Assembly (NCBI GenBank): GCA_019916065.1
Contig: CM034237.1
Coordinates: 39,662,485 to 39,726,484 of the forward strand
Source: Vitellaria paradoxa
Taxonomy: Eukaryota > Streptophyta > Magnoliopsida > Ericales > Sapotaceae
Direction: 5' to 3'
Length of the DNA stretch: 64,000 nucleotides
The first letter of the stretch is position 1, and each line of letters begins with the position of its first letter. The notes under the pieces are model-generated. The model did no database searches. It worked only from the letters and a program-made list of their open reading frames with translations, and was not told the origin of the DNA. This document shows positions 56,101-64,000 of the stretch, one piece after another. A program made the translations under genes and the position numbers.

Positions 56101-58054
56101 TAAGAGGGTCAAATGTACGCAACCTTATCCTTATTTTAAAGAGACAATTTCCAGGGTATGCTAGAATAAAACCTATGTAAGATAAATATAACAGAGGAAT
56201 GCAACTATGATTGCAGAACAAGGGATATATGTGATTCAACTACAATCTACAATGGGAGAATAACCATGTTAGTCAAGAAAGAGAACAACAAAAAATTTGT
56301 GATTAGTGATAGCTTGCATTCCTTTTCCTCTTCAATGCCACTAAGTTTTAAAACTGAACCCACATTCCAAACCAATCACTCAGCTGGACTCGAAACTTAT
56401 TGGGCCATTTTTTTTTTTTTTGTCCATTTAGTTTTCTCTTGGCATTTTACACTTAATTTCAACTATGTATTGTTTATCATGGTCACTTGATTCAATCCAT
56501 TGAATCTGTGAAAGTCCTTTCTAACGATTCAGCAAAATCACTGTCCCCCTTTATCTGCTAACTGAGGTAACTCGAACATATGTTTTGCACATTCTCAAAA
56601 ATTTCATTTTACATGTAGCTATTACTCATAAAAGATTACTAAAATAATTTTGGCAATATTAGTTATCAGCACCCTAGGAAATTCTTTGAACTCTCAGTAA
56701 ACAGTCAGCATATTTTATTCTGTTCTTCAATACTGAGTTAGGTTCTCTCCCTTGGTTTTCAAATTTAATTTTGTTTAGCACTGCTGGAATGGAGGCTAGT
56801 GGAACCAGCAACATGAAGTTTGCAATGAATGGCTGCATCCTAATTGGAACCTTGGATGGGGCCAATGTTGAAATAAGACGAGAGGTTGGAGAAAATAACT
56901 TTTTTCTGTTTGGTGCTCGTGCTCAAGAAATTGCTGGGCTACGAAAAGAAAGAGCTGAGGGAAAGGTGATTTTAGTAACCTCATTTCTTTCCTAACCTTC
57001 ATTTTGATGAATTTGGACTGAACTTTTGAAGCAACCAAAATTTCATAGTTGGAGTATGGAATTTCCAAAATTAAATTCTGTGCTTCAAGGAAAATTTAGA
57101 AATTATTTAGTGGTGAACGAGAGGATATTTTTTTTTTAATCACACATACACACACACAAACACACGCATATGTGTCAAGGAGAGATAATGAAACTACGAA
57201 TTGGCATATTTACAATTGTGTGGTTGCAATGTAGTTTGTGCCAGACCCACAATTTGAAGAAGTCAAGACATTTGTTAGAAGTGGTGTTTTTGGTCCCTAC
57301 AACTATGAAGAGCTGATGGGATCCCTGGAAGGAAACGAGGGTTATGGTCGTGCTGATTATTTCCTAGTTGGCAAGGACTTCCCCAGCTACTTAGAGTGCC
57401 AAGAGAAAGTTGATGAGGCTTATCGGGACCAGAAAGTGAGTATTGTTTGCTGCTGTGGGCTCACAGTCATCCCATTATGTCATGTTTCTGTCTTGATTCA
57501 TGTTTTGCTTGCATAGATACATGGAATGACAATGAATATGTAGTCATGTTTGCAAATAATCATGAAATGGACCTAGCAATGGAAAGGATTTCAGCTGTAC
57601 TAGTCCATCATGATCGTTTGAGGTTGCTCTACGGATTTGGGTGCAATTTGTTCAGCCCAAAACAGAGAGTTCTCTACATTTAATGCTATAACAACTACTA
57701 AGAATTGCTATGCCCATTCATCTGCGTTTTTTCTGTTATTGCTATTAGTACGTAGTATACAATTCCTTTCCATTCATACCCAATGCAAATTTTTATGCAG
57801 TCTGGGTGTCCAGACAATACAACATATTCAGTCTGTGATAACATTTACATGTTGAATAAAAAAAGTATATGTCCCTTTGCTCATACAGTTTTATAGCCAT
57901 CAGTAACTAACCATTCTTACACGTGATATTGGTGCAGAGATGGACAAAGATGTCAATTTTGAACACAGCTGGTTCGTATAAGTTCAGCAGTGACCGAACA
58001 ATTCATGAATATGCTAGGGACATATGGATGATTGAGCCTGTTGTGTTGCCATAA
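44136..58054 (+). CDS. PHS1: Plastidial alpha-1,4-glucan phosphorylase (PHO1/PHS1, L-type)
   Basis: It reversibly converts alpha-1,4-glucan plus phosphate to glucose-1-phosphate in plastids, acting in starch metabolism. Exons: 44136-44340, 45278-45516, 45617-45718, 49395-49571, 49743-50018, 50320-50591, 51267-51384, 51579-51974, 52109-52261, 52629-52757, 53151-53387, 55630-55706, 56779-56965, 57235-57435 and 57938-58054. All have GT-AG borders; they join to 2886 nt (961 aa), the usual length. The N-terminus ([13 protein letters not shown]..., Ser-rich) is a transit peptide. The phosphorylase body includes [45 protein letters not shown] and [13 protein letters not shown]. The pyridoxal-phosphate Lys is K807 in GTSNMKF. 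Exon 8 holds an acidic Glu/Asp-rich insert (about residues 505-560), the L78-type insert that marks the plastidial form and lowers affinity for large glucans. An upstream ATG at 43987 would open a 44-codon leader ORF if transcribed. Introns 1, 3 and 11 carry transposons. Confidence 0.96.
44670..44950. mobile_element. AT-rich MITE, family A copy 3 (phosphorylase intron 1)
   Basis: The right end AATACAAACCAAATGACACC then TTA, and the A/T-rich blocks CTAAAATAAGGAAAATCTAA and TATTTTTCAATTTTTCTTAT, match 24652-25027 in reverse. The left end is less clear. It lies inside intron 1 (44341-45277). Confidence 0.55.
45883..46261 (+). repeat. 5' LTR of the intron-3 element
   Basis: TG...CA ends. It contains a (TTA)n tract near its start and a CTATTTAAACCC TATA-like motif at about 46087-46098. 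The small ORF translating the pyrimidine-rich U5 ([20 protein letters not shown]) is not a gene. Confidence 0.9.
46993..48753 (+). CDS. Gag fused to diverged integrase/chromodomain remnant
   Basis: One open frame of 586 codons. Residues about 20-195 are a retrotransposon gag domain: [58 protein letters not shown] and [17 protein letters not shown] each have counterparts in the gag at 34749. From about residue 270 the protein follows the end of a chromoviral pol in order but strongly altered: [20 protein letters not shown] (zinc-domain lead-in), [20 protein letters not shown] (integrase core, catalytic Asp lost), [37 protein letters not shown] (chromodomain-like). All of protease, RT and RNase H is missing. 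The ORF runs 98 nt into the 3' LTR, where a TTA repeat yields a poly-Leu tail. Catalysis is not expected; a particle-forming or packaging role is conceivable. Confidence 0.8.
   Translation: MSFENQSYWNIKVGLHSIHQIYVKDPPYFSGTIDPLEFLDWVNDIEYIFNFHDLSDDQCIRLAKTRLTNYAREYWQTVELYHRHITQWALMKQILSDQFVPKSFIDKAWSQLMRLKQEDSSIDDYFDQFKTLRKWSNFQNEPCAISRFVLGLRPSIREVVQRYTHKTLNEAYSKALEIEKYYKFESYESMSESKCPIQTIELQRPSPKPGAPIVSVDTSDSLINSPLLTLDHIESPNPQNVSKVVELVPPSSYLDFVDLFEDIMNNDRQDYIDFIIGDSYFFRRYYLSILRVLLSEFISWELFESMFKLFFREITQLHESSSLLVYNRGILVYIEQFLLQVMRSISYRYSIDLIEFPATYSSLRDSNLTSSFASSLIIFSQPCIPPFFYNADINWKIELSNNYYKFPTYVIDENKEFNGCNLMMTYALHTYYLIPSCQNLHAENVGPFYILCDPNPNAIFFTLPCDMSFVVIWHVENLLSCGGIFGPQILSAGYGDIFIPVPVPPPLQHCLSMFDVEDLIFLQLQRCLIKWKMRHDNSVKFSTRQSRVRLSPGELMRTSSRFLFLLLLLLLLLFYLLFGLICFGLY
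48656..49034 (+). repeat. 3' LTR of the intron-3 element
   Basis: 379 bp, about seven substitutions from the 5' LTR by eye (for example TTAGAGGTT against TTAGACGTT, and AATTAAGG against AATTAGGG). It is followed by the ATAAC duplication. Confidence 0.9.
53547..54701. mobile_element. hAT-like element in phosphorylase intron 11
   Basis: It starts CCATGAAGCACGGATA and ends TATCCGTGCTTCATAG. The inverted ends are flanked by CTCTGTAT on both sides (53539-53546 and 54702-54709). The subterminal regions are made of repeated CGTATCC/GGATACG motifs. An 8-bp duplication supports the hAT superfamily. No transposase is present. The 1155 bp include a later RTE LINE insertion (53656-54141). Confidence 0.8.
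53656..54141 (-). mobile_element. 5'-truncated RTE-type LINE inside the hAT element
   Basis: On the minus strand a 119-codon frame (54143-53784) reads [40 protein letters not shown] and [20 protein letters not shown], the C-terminal part of the reverse-transcriptase ORF of plant RTE elements. A short 3' UTR ends GGTTTGGTTTGGTTTTTTT. The insertion is flanked by ACGGCAAAAA on both sides (53646-53655 and 54142-54151). Upstream RT and endonuclease domains are missing, as expected for 5' truncation. Confidence 0.8.
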
Positions 58055-58273
58055 AGCAACACATCCTCAAGAGGGAAGCCAAGTTTTACCCAGGTACCCA
58101 TTTCACATGCCCCTATAGTTTTGAAAGAAAAAAGTAGTTCAGCGGTCGACAATTTCAGCTGAATGTGGTATTGAGCTTAGAAATAGTTGTGCACTTTTTG
58201 GGTACAATCTTCTGATCTAGCATGGTATTCAAATCTGACATCTTTTCTTCCTTCTTGATATGTGTGTATATGT
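58055..58273. other. 3' flank of the phosphorylase gene
   Basis: Presumed 3' UTR and terminator region of the phosphorylase gene, ending where the LTR element begins. No specific polyadenylation site is singled out. Confidence 0.5.
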
Positions 58274-58503
58274 TGTGCACCCGAAATAGAATTATTTAGT
58301 TAGAAAAATTGTTAAAGACTTATATTAAGAACTATAAAAGAGCTCGTACAAAAATTAGAGATTAATGAACATTTTTGTTGTTTGAGAATTTTCCCTCACT
58401 TGGGAGGTTAGAGCCATCCTCAAAATTGGTTTAATTGCTTCCATTTCTCTCTCCTGTTTTCCTTCTCTCTCTTTCTTGCCAAACACTAATATTTAAGAGC
58501 ACA
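58274..58503 (+). repeat. Left LTR of the coding-less LTR element
   Basis: It contains AACTATAAAAGAGCTCGTAC, a probable TATA region, and CTCACTTGGGAGGTT, both conserved in the right copy. The primer-site motif begins 5 bp after its end. Confidence 0.75.
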
Positions 58504-59328
58504 GCAATTGGTATCAGAGTTGTGATCCCAAATGGAAGAGGAATTCGAGTTAACCATGGATGTTGCAGTAGTTTCTAGTTTCTACATGGAATTGAATGCA
58601 TTGATTAACGCACTACTCCTTGAAGATTCAAGAAACAACGAGTAGAATTATCAAATTATTGGAAGAGGAGGAAGATTGTAAAGACGTTCAACAAGATGGA
58701 TCATCTCAAAAAGGGTATGATGAGATCATCTTCACCCCAAGATGAAACCCAACTCATCTTGAAAAGCCACCTCAACTCTTCTGTCTCTTCTTTCCTTGAA
58801 ACTATTGACACTGATATCATAAACCAGGGACAAAGGCTTCCAAAGAAAAATGCACAACATTTTTAGAAATAAACATTTTTAAACTGCCTAACACCCTGGT
58901 GTCCGGACCCTGTCCGAGCAATAGCAGGCATCTGAACGCCGTCCGAACGGAAATGAACCAGAACCAAATTCTGGGTTTGGGATCCGGAAACCAAATTCAT
59001 ATAAGCAGATAATAGCATCCAGAACATGTTAACCAACCAAAAATCCAACTAAAAACTCAAGGATTTCACATAATTTCAATGTATATGCATGTGTACATAC
59101 CCTCATGCATCCACCCTCATATATCCATATATACACCAACGAATATATATATTTATATATATCTGAAATCTCAACTAAATCAAGTATGTGATATGTCAAA
59201 ATCATGCTAACAACACGTATAAACACATAGATTTGCCCCACCTATCTCAAATCTGAAGAAAAGTATAACGACTCGTATCTATACAATACAATATTATTAA
59301 CTTTGGGTTTGGTTAGCTATTTACCAGG

Positions 59329-60786
59329 CATGGTTCAAAGTCGCGGTTGCCTTATCGGCCCAAGAAATTTCAATGTGGTTGCGGTACGGTATCGGGTAAT
59401 ACGGGACTTTTAGTAATTTTTAACTTAAAAAATTTTTAAAAATAATTAGAAAATTCTAAATAATAAAATTAATGTTTAACATAATCAAATATGTAGCAAC
59501 TATTTTACTAAACCTTAGATAAATCTTAGATGAACTGCTTATGGTATGCAAATGAACTAATTTTGTATCTTACTCCATTATTGTAAGTCTATTTAGTAAT
59601 AAATATTAGAAACTTATATTTTCATAATTTGTTCTATTAAAAAGTAATTACAAAATTATTGAATAATAGTGCAGTGTTTTTTTTAATCAACTATTTAATT
59701 AACATGATTCCAACATATTCCTCATAATGATTACTACAATTTGGTTCATAAAATAATATTACAATTCTATTTAATAATGAATATTAAAAATCTATATTTT
59801 GATAATTTGTTTCATAAAAAATAATTATAAAATTATTGAATAAAAGTTCACTATATTTTTTTAATTAGCTATTTAATAATAATGTAATATTTTTTTATTG
59901 CTTTTCAGAATTTTCCTCATTTTCTTTTCTAATTTCAAGTGTCCTACCAAAACTAATTAATTGCAAGAAAAATATAATCAAGAAAAACAAATTAGAAGTA
60001 GAAAGAAAATTATACCAATTAAGTTTTACTTTTATTCGTATACATATATATATAAATACATTTAGTTTTTAATTTCTCAAAATTAATAATAATTTTTAAA
60101 GTAATAATTTTATTATACAATAATATAATTGATTAGCAGAATTTTATGAATAATTCTAAACTTATAATTTTTAAATAATAATCTGTATTTATTACACAAA
60201 TATAATAAATTTTAAAAAATCTTTTTTTTTTTGTCTATTTGATAAGTATTCAAAAATAGTATATTCAAAAATAGTATTAAAAAAAAGGAAATTATGCATT
60301 CTGCACTGACATTATGCCATATATTCAAATATATAATATAGCATTTAATGAAAATATATAATATAGCATTAAATGAAAAGGTTGCTATAAAAACAATATT
60401 GTACTGTGTAGATAAAAGAAAAAAAAATAGCGAGAAACTAAACAATAGTCGTCAGAAGCTAAAATAGTTGCAAGAAGATGCGGCAAAGAAGGGATGGCAA
60501 CGAGAACACAGGTAGGTCTCTCTCACTATCTCTAAGCTTCAAATATGAAACTTTAGGGCTTTCTTCCTTTTTCCAGTTCTGTCGCCTTCAACATTGTCCG
60601 CATCACCGAGATATCGTCACGATTTCTCCAAATCTTGGAGTATGGGTGATATCTCGGCCACGATAAGCCAAGTTAGACTATTTCGGCGATAATGGTTGAC
60701 TCAGACTGAAATCTCAGTGTGGTCACTGTTGAAATCGAGCCGAAACAACTAATATCGCAGTGTCTTGGCTGATACTTTGAACACTG
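59329..60786. mobile_element. hAT-like element inserted in a Cassandra LTR
   Basis: The left end CATGGTTCAAAGTCGCGG and the right end CTTTGAACACTG (reverse complement CAGTGTTCAAAG) form an imperfect terminal inverted repeat. Subterminal GGCCAAGA-type motifs are shared by both ends. The interior is AT-rich without a transposase. The flanks TTACCAGG and TTCCAAGA are only partly alike, so an 8-bp duplication is uncertain. The interruption is clear by comparison with the intact LTR at 61148. Confidence 0.6.
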
Positions 60787-61208
60787 TTCCAAGAGGTCAC
60801 CATCCTAGTATTGCTCCTACTGGACTATGCTTAACCTTGGAATTCCAACTAAATCTAGTGCCTTCACGACTTTAAAACGCATTGTAAACATTACATATAT
60901 GCCACGTCCTTGCTTTATCCAAGTGATGTGGAACAGAAAACATTACTTCTCTGCTTTATCCCCTCCTTTACTCTCTTATAGGCAGAGTCTCTCACAGACA
61001 GATCCCTCAAAATCCTCTCCCCTAACGGGACGATGTGATCCCTTGCTTCACTCTCTCACAAATAGAGTCCCTCACAGATAAGTCATTTACACGCGGCGTC
61101 CACACATGGCCTCACACTTTTGGTTAGGTATTGGCTCTGATATTATTTGTTATGATTTGTATCTACACAATAAAATATTGTTCATTTTAGGCTTGGTTAG
61201 CTGCTTCC

Positions 61209-61290
61209 TAGAAGATCACCCATCCTGATACTGCTTTCACTGAAGCACACTTAAACTTGGAGTTCCCACTGAATTCAGTACCCTCACGGT
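61209..61290 (-). other. 5S rRNA-like segment in the intact Cassandra LTR
   Basis: The minus strand carries the internal-control and 3' part of a 5S-like sequence (AACTCCAAGTTTAAGTGTGC, then GGATGGGTGATCTTCTAGG). It is diverged from a functional 5S gene and lies within an LTR, so it is not called as an rRNA gene. The counterpart in the other LTR is at about 60787-60870. Confidence 0.75.
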
Positions 61291-62165
61291 TTTAAAATGT
61301 GTTATATTTTATAAATGTCGAACATTACATATATGCCACTTCCTTCCTCTACTCAGGCGATGTGGAATAGAAGGTATTACTTTCCTACTTAATCCATTAT
61401 TTCACTCTCCTATAGGCAGAGTCTCTCACAGGTAAGTCCTTAACAAAAAGAGACAAAATGGAGAAAAATATTGAAAGCCCTCCAAACATCAATGGTTTGA
61501 AACTCTCACCTCGAGTCAAACTAACGTAAAGGAGCACTGTTACGACGATCACTGTATCAAATAGCCATAGATCCACCGGGTCTTACTCTCTAGTCTTCAC
61601 TTTCTCTCTCCTCTCTCTCTTCTGTTGGCAGCAAGAGGAAGAAGAAGAAGAAGAAGAAGATAAATATAAATAAGAAAAGAAAAAAGGAAGAAAAGGAAAG
61701 GAAAGAAAAAGAGAAGAGGGTTGGGCACTTGGCCTAATTCTCTAGCCTAAGCACAAGCTTGGGCCAAACTTGCCCCAGATCCAATTACTTGAATCATACC
61801 TCAGGTCTAAATATTTAAATGGCCTAAAATCCAAATAAATATCCAAAAATAAATTGTGGGTGTTATTGCCTACGATCTTCATGATTCTATTGCCTCATCG
61901 ATGAGTGTTGTAGTGATCATTTCATTATCTTCATCAACTAATCGTTGTGCCCTGAATGTGGGTCAACCTATCTATCAGTGTTGGAATAATTCCACATTTG
62001 TTGGTGTTGGTATCAATGATTCATTGAGGAAAATTATGCATCTGTTGGTGTAGCAATTAGGCAATTGGGTTATGGAAATGATTGGCCTTTGCTCAGATTT
62101 GGGCCTTTTCTCATATTAACATATCTCCACCTTGAGGACAAGTTAGATTTTAAAGGGGTGGGAGT

Positions 62166-62393
62166 TGCGTACCCAAAATAGAATTAGTTAGTTAGGAAAA
62201 TTGTTAGACTTGTGTTAAGAACTATAAAAGAGCTTGTAAAAGAGATTAAAGATATCAATGAATTTGGTGTTTGAGAATTTTCTCTCACTTGGGAGGTTAA
62301 GCCATCCTCGAAATTGGTTCAATTTCTTTCATTTTTCTCTCTTATTTTCTCTTTCTCTCTCTCTCTTGCCAAACACTAATATTTAGGAACACA
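62166..62393 (+). repeat. Right LTR of the coding-less LTR element
   Basis: It matches 58274-58503 along its length with substitutions and small indels. AACTATAAAAGAGCTTGTAA and CTCACTTGGGAGGTT are shared landmarks. Confidence 0.75.
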
Positions 62394-62531
62394 AGTCTTT
62401 ACTATGTATATAGAGAGTTATAACAAAAGAAGCTTCTACAAGTGCTTTTAGTACTGTTGCTTATATGTAGTATACCCTTGTAATTTTGTCAACATAAGAA
62501 TAATGATGAATAAACAAAAGAAATAAAATGG

Positions 62532-62723
62532 TGTTATGATACTTAGAATATTATGTATATCTTCTAGAATATTCTAATTGGTTTAATTTCTTATTCTAAT
62601 TAGTTTGATTTCGTTGTTTTGCTAATTTCCTACTTTCCTAATTGTACTTAAATTATTCATTATAAATATAATGTAAGAGGGGGTGAAAATTAATCTCTCT
62701 TAATTATTCTCCTCTCTTTCTCA
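62532..62723 (+). repeat. 5' LTR of the copia remnant
   Basis: TG...CA ends, with a TATA-like TTATAAATATAATG at about 62660-62673 and a CT-rich 3' part typical of small copia LTRs. The partner LTR would be beyond the window. Confidence 0.65.
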
Positions 62724-64000
62724 ACTTGGCATCAAAGTTGTGATCCAATAGAAAAAAAAAAAAAAAGCTACAATAAACCCTAGTCACCAATGCTTGCCAC
62801 TTTTTTCACCTCCGACCTTCCAACTATTGTAGTCAACACCCACCACCGCCAACATGAGTGCATTCTTCTGGCAATCACCATTGGCTAAGTCCAACAACTG
62901 CCAGGAGTCGCATGTACCTACACAAGCCGGGAGAAGTATCTATTCCAATTCTCATGTGCCCTCAGTTTTGGTGGCGTGTGTCGGTGCATGAGCCACCCTT
63001 ATCCCTTAGGTCACCTCTCATCGTGGTCACCTAATGTGAAGGGTCCTACTATCGTTGTTATCTTGATCTTTGCTTGATCATAGGCTACTTATTGTCTCAG
63101 ATATAGAAAATTTTGTTTGTCGTTCGCCCTAAGCCTTGTATGGAATCCAAGTAGTTTTTGTGAGCATTGTTTGATCTGTTTAGTGCAGTTCTTCTTGGTT
63201 ATGTTTTTCAATGGTCATCACTCATCAGTCATTTTATGGCATCATTGTTTTGATTGTATACGGTGACGATATCATTATTTTAGGGGATGATGCTAGCTAA
63301 TGGTATTTCTGCATTGAAGCATCATCTAGGACAACACTTTCGCACAAAGGACATTGGAGGTTTACGCTATTTCCTAGGGATTTAGGCTGCTGATTCTTTT
63401 CAAGACATATCTATATCTCAAAGGAAATATATTCTGGATTTATTCTATAAGACTAGACTCTTGGGTTCTCATCCTGTGAACACTCCATGGACTCTGTTCA
63501 TTTGAACTATAAGAGTGGTTATTCATTTCTTGATATGGGTTTGTACCATCGTCTTGTGGGTAAGCTTATTTACCTTACTGTGACATGGTCTGATATTACA
63601 TATGCAGTTGGTATAATTAGTCAGTTTATGTGTGCTCTTTGTTAACTCCATTTTGATGATGTGGGCTATTAGATGATATATTTAAAGAGTTCTTTTGGCT
63701 GAGGATTATTTTATCGACCTTCATATTATGTAATTGGCTACATTGATGTAGATTGGATTGGCGATCATTTTGATCAACAATCTAGGTCTGGATATTGTGC
63801 TTTTGTTACTGGGAATCTATTAACTTAGAGAAGTAAGAAGCAAGTTGTAGTTGCTCGTTTTAGTGTAGAGGCTGAGTATCGTGCTATGGCCCATATTGCC
63901 TCTAAGATGCTTTGGATTTGTTCTTTCCTCCATGAATTTGGCATTGAAGTTTTAGCTCCAATTTCCATAAATTGTGAAAATCAAGTTGTTATTTTCGTTG
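62532..64000 (+). mobile_element. Decayed Ty1/copia element, cut by window end
   Basis: A 192-bp LTR (62532-62723, TGTTATGATAC...CTTTCTCA) is followed by a degenerate primer-site region CTTGGCATCAAAGTTGTGATCC, here noted without its full context. From about 63180 copia reverse-transcriptase text appears in shifting frames: VYGDDIIILGDD, LGQHFRTKDIGGLRYFLGI, then RNase H-type SRSGYCAFVTGN, RSKKQVVVARFSVEAEYRA and MLWICSFLHEFGI up to the window end. There are many stops and frameshifts. Gag, protease, integrase and the RT start are deleted between about 62760 and 63180. It is a dead element. Confidence 0.8.

Larger units (their letters stand above)
59264..61430 (-). mobile_element. Cassandra-type TRIM with 5S rRNA-like LTRs
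   Basis: Two LTR copies flank a tiny interior of about 150 bp. The intact copy is 61148-61430 (283 bp). The other, 59264-60996, is interrupted by a 1.46-kb insertion at 59329-60786. On the minus strand each LTR contains text close to the 3' half of plant 5S rRNA: AAGTTTAAGTGTGCTTCAGT, then GTATCAGGATGGGTGATCT. The minus-strand primer site ATATCAGAGCC follows the intact LTR (about 61129-61141). Such 5S-bearing LTRs define the Cassandra TRIM family, which encodes no protein. It sits wholly inside the LTR element 58274-62393. Confidence 0.85.
58274..62393 (+). mobile_element. LTR retroelement without coding capacity, host of nested insertions
   Basis: Similar LTRs at 58274-58503 (230 bp) and 62166-62393 (228 bp) start TGTGCACCC / TGCGTACCC and both end CACTAATATTTARGARCACA. 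A primer-site motif TTGGTATCAGAG follows the left copy, and the purine-rich AAAGGGGTGGGAG precedes the right copy. The interior has no gag or pol. Part of it is a nested Cassandra TRIM (59264-61430). The LTRs are clearly diverged and no matching target duplication was found, so the element is old. The 61630-61710 region is a (GAA)n-rich purine tract. Confidence 0.75.

Noticed and set aside
60787..61300. 5S rRNA genes
   Set aside because: The 5S-like sequences are diverged, incomplete at the 5' end and located within paired LTRs with a primer-binding site, which identifies a Cassandra TRIM.

Overview
This is nuclear DNA of a flowering plant, most likely a eudicot. The genes are split by GT-AG introns, the intergenic DNA is very AT-rich, and the window is full of plant LTR retrotransposons, hAT- and MITE-type DNA elements, a SINE and RTE-type LINE pieces. 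The proteins recognised are plant-specific types. The species cannot be named from what is visible.

Layout. 1-10 kb is repeat-rich intergenic DNA: a solo LTR (2980-3868), a 459-bp hAT MITE (6416-6874), a tRNA-type SINE with a 17-bp target duplication (7954-8129) and a second solo LTR (9038-9408). 11.0-12.2 kb holds a dead copy of a membrane-anchored RING E3 ligase, split by a 0.37-kb insertion. 14.3-15.9 kb (-) is a remorin gene. 20.7-27.3 kb (-) is an intact nine-exon heparanase-like (GH79) gene. 27.3-33.6 kb is AT-rich DNA with an old tandem array. 33.64-40.07 kb is a very young Ty3/gypsy chromovirus with identical-looking LTRs and a GAACT target duplication. Just beyond it, 40.28-40.61 kb (-) encodes a CLE signalling peptide precursor with an unusual C-terminus. 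44.1-58.05 kb (+) is a complete 15-exon gene for plastidial alpha-1,4-glucan phosphorylase (PHO1/PHS1 type). 58.3-64.0 kb is a nest of retroelements: a coding-less LTR element containing a Cassandra TRIM with 5S-rRNA-like LTRs, itself hit by a hAT-like element, followed by a decayed Ty1/copia element cut by the window end.

The exon joins of the heparanase-like gene (1590 nt from 27245) and of the phosphorylase gene (2886 nt) are continuous, in frame and free of stops, so both genes look functional. The phosphorylase gene keeps its frame despite a 3.15-kb LTR element in intron 3 and a hAT element containing an RTE LINE fragment in intron 11. The genes do not form one pathway: cell-wall/extracellular glycan hydrolysis, plasma-membrane scaffolding, peptide signalling and plastid starch metabolism lie side by side.

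The most notable feature is a pair of related Ty3/gypsy elements. The first (33.64-40.07 kb) carries gag-protease and RT-RNaseH-integrase-chromodomain in one reading frame interrupted by a single TAA. The second, in the phosphorylase intron, shares leader-sequence motifs with the first and a homologous gag. It has lost zinc knuckle, protease, RT and RNase H, yet keeps one 586-codon ORF in which gag is fused to diverged integrase/chromodomain remnants. This looks like a non-autonomous partner whose ORF has stayed open.
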